From contig JAZSMZ010000114.1 in assembly GCA_045536155.1 (NCBI GenBank), positions 1-6,514 of the forward strand: DNA of 6,514 bases, given 5' to 3'. The position numbers and the translations under genes are program-made. This document shows, one piece after another, positions 5,705 to 6,514 of this stretch. Below the pieces are notes generated by a model. It had not been told where the DNA came from, searched no databases, and saw only the letters and a list, made by a program, of their open reading frames with translations. This DNA comes from JAZQNC01 sp045536155. Its GTDB lineage: Bacteria > Bacillota > Clostridia > Oscillospirales > CAG-272. The stretch's first letter is position 1, and every line of letters begins with the position of its first letter.

Positions 5705-6487
5705 TCAAAACAGCTTGCTTACCTCGGCCAGCGAGTCGAATATGTAATCGGGTCGGTCGGATTTTTCTGCCTTTTCGACGTCATCGAGTGTGCTCTCGCC
5801 CGTCAGCACCAGCGTGGCGGTGATTCCGTGGCGCTTGCCGATGGCAATGTCGGTGTAAAGGCGGTCGCCGAATATGCACATATTCTCGCGAGCAACTCCC
5901 GTTTCTTCGGCAATCATCTCAACCGTTTTTTCGTAGGGCTTGCCGAAATAGGTCGGCTCAACGCCGGTCGATGCCGTGACGAATGCCGATATCGCACCGC
6001 TGTCGGGAATGAATCCGTCCTCGGTGGGGCAGTTGAAATCGGGATGCGTGGAGAGGTACTCCGCGCCACCGCGAACAAGGCGGCAGGCGATATTCAGCTT
6101 TTGGTAGGTGAGTGTGGTATCAAAGCTGGTAACCACTATATCTGCATCCTCGCGAAGCTCGATGCCGCTTTTTCTGAACTGCTCTTCAAGCTCGGGCGTG
6201 CCGACAAGATATACCGGCTTACCCTCGCGATGACGCTGCAAAAAGCGGACAGTTACATCTCCTGATGTCATAAGCTCTTCACGTCGGGGTTCAAACCCCA
6301 TATCGGTCAGCTTTTTCAGATAAACGTCGGGATTTTTCGATGCGTTGTTGGTGAAAAAAAGGATCCTTTTTCCCTTTTTTCGAAGCATTTTTATAAAATC
6401 GACCGCAAAGGGAAAAACCTTGGCGCCGAGATATATTGTGCCGTCCATATCAAATATGTAAAGCTCTTTTTGAGTTAATTCGTGCAT
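5705..6487 (-). CDS. HAD-superfamily hydrolase, subfamily IIA (NagD/AraL/PGP-like phosphatase)
   Basis: This 260-residue cytosolic phosphatase has the HAD motifs in order: motif I FDMDGT (12-17; Asp13 nucleophile, Asp15 acid/base), motif II FTNNASK (45-51), motif III Lys183 in YFGKP, and motif IV GDRLYTD (207-213; Asp208 and Asp213 for Mg2+). The IIA signature is the C2 cap between motifs II and III, here about residues 55-180, with STHPDFNCP and PDSGAIS typical of NagD/AraL proteins. Likely substrates are small sugar or nucleotide monophosphates, as for NagD, AraL and phosphoglycolate phosphatase. The exact one is not readable. I start at the ATG at 6487, because AAAGGTGAT immediately upstream is the ribosome site and the in-frame GTG at 6496 lies inside it. 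It is convergent with spoIIP. Its promoter lies beyond the window. Confidence 0.92.
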   Translation of the reverse strand: MHELTQKELYIFDMDGTIYLGAKVFPFAVDFIKMLRKKGKRILFFTNNASKNPDVYLKKLTDMGFEPRREELMTSGDVTVRFLQRHREGKPVYLVGTPELEEQFRKSGIELREDADIVVTSFDTTLTYQKLNIACRLVRGGAEYLSTHPDFNCPTEDGFIPDSGAISAFVTASTGVEPTYFGKPYEKTVEMIAEETGVARENMCIFGDRLYTDIAIGKRHGITATLVLTGESTLDDVEKAEKSDRPDYIFDSLAEVSKLF

Positions 6488-6514
6488 ATTTATCACCTTT
6501 TTTAATTTTATAAG

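Overview
The window looks like chromosomal DNA from an endospore-forming member of the Firmicutes, most likely an uncharacterised Clostridia (Oscillospirales-like) lineage. The evidence is an adjacent pair of genes for the spore protease GPR and the sporulation protein SpoIIP, a DUF4364 protein (a family typical of Clostridia), a sigma-H-like factor, AT-rich intergenic regions with TTGACA/TATAAT promoters, and purine-rich Shine-Dalgarno sequences. I see no phage, transposon, CRISPR or plasmid signature. The order resembles an ordinary chromosomal housekeeping/sporulation neighbourhood more than an accessory island.

Layout, left to right. Positions 1-160 hold the probable first codons of a gene leaving the window on the minus strand, a shortened and degenerate tRNA-like sequence, and an AT-only inverted repeat. 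Three minus-strand genes follow: a sigma-70 family factor resembling sigma-H (161-697) with a near-consensus promoter, a DUF4364 protein (913-1458), and a large family-5 peptide-binding lipoprotein (1560-3302). The lipoprotein gene has its own promoter, a hairpin at the predicted mRNA 5' end, and a 12-bp hairpin after its stop codon. Positions 3303-3589 form a divergent intergenic region with a perfect 14-bp palindrome. To its right, on the plus strand, lie gpr (3590-4471) and spoIIP (4517-5605), 45 bp apart and probably co-transcribed. A stem-loop at the end of spoIIP appears to terminate both that pair and the convergent NagD-type HAD phosphatase gene (5705-6487, minus strand).

Functionally, three or four genes belong to the sporulation programme at different stages. 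A sigma-H-like factor would act at initiation, SpoIIP in septal peptidoglycan removal for engulfment, and GPR in degrading small acid-soluble proteins at germination. The orphan oligopeptide-binding lipoprotein has no permease or ATPase genes beside it. It could supply a shared Opp/Dpp transporter or sense peptides, and its position between sporulation genes makes a nutritional or signalling link possible but unproven. I found no convincing new multi-gene system. The least-explained elements are the tRNA-like sequence, the 5' hairpin and the divergent palindrome around the lipoprotein gene, and the use of TTG start codons for the sigma factor and SpoIIP.
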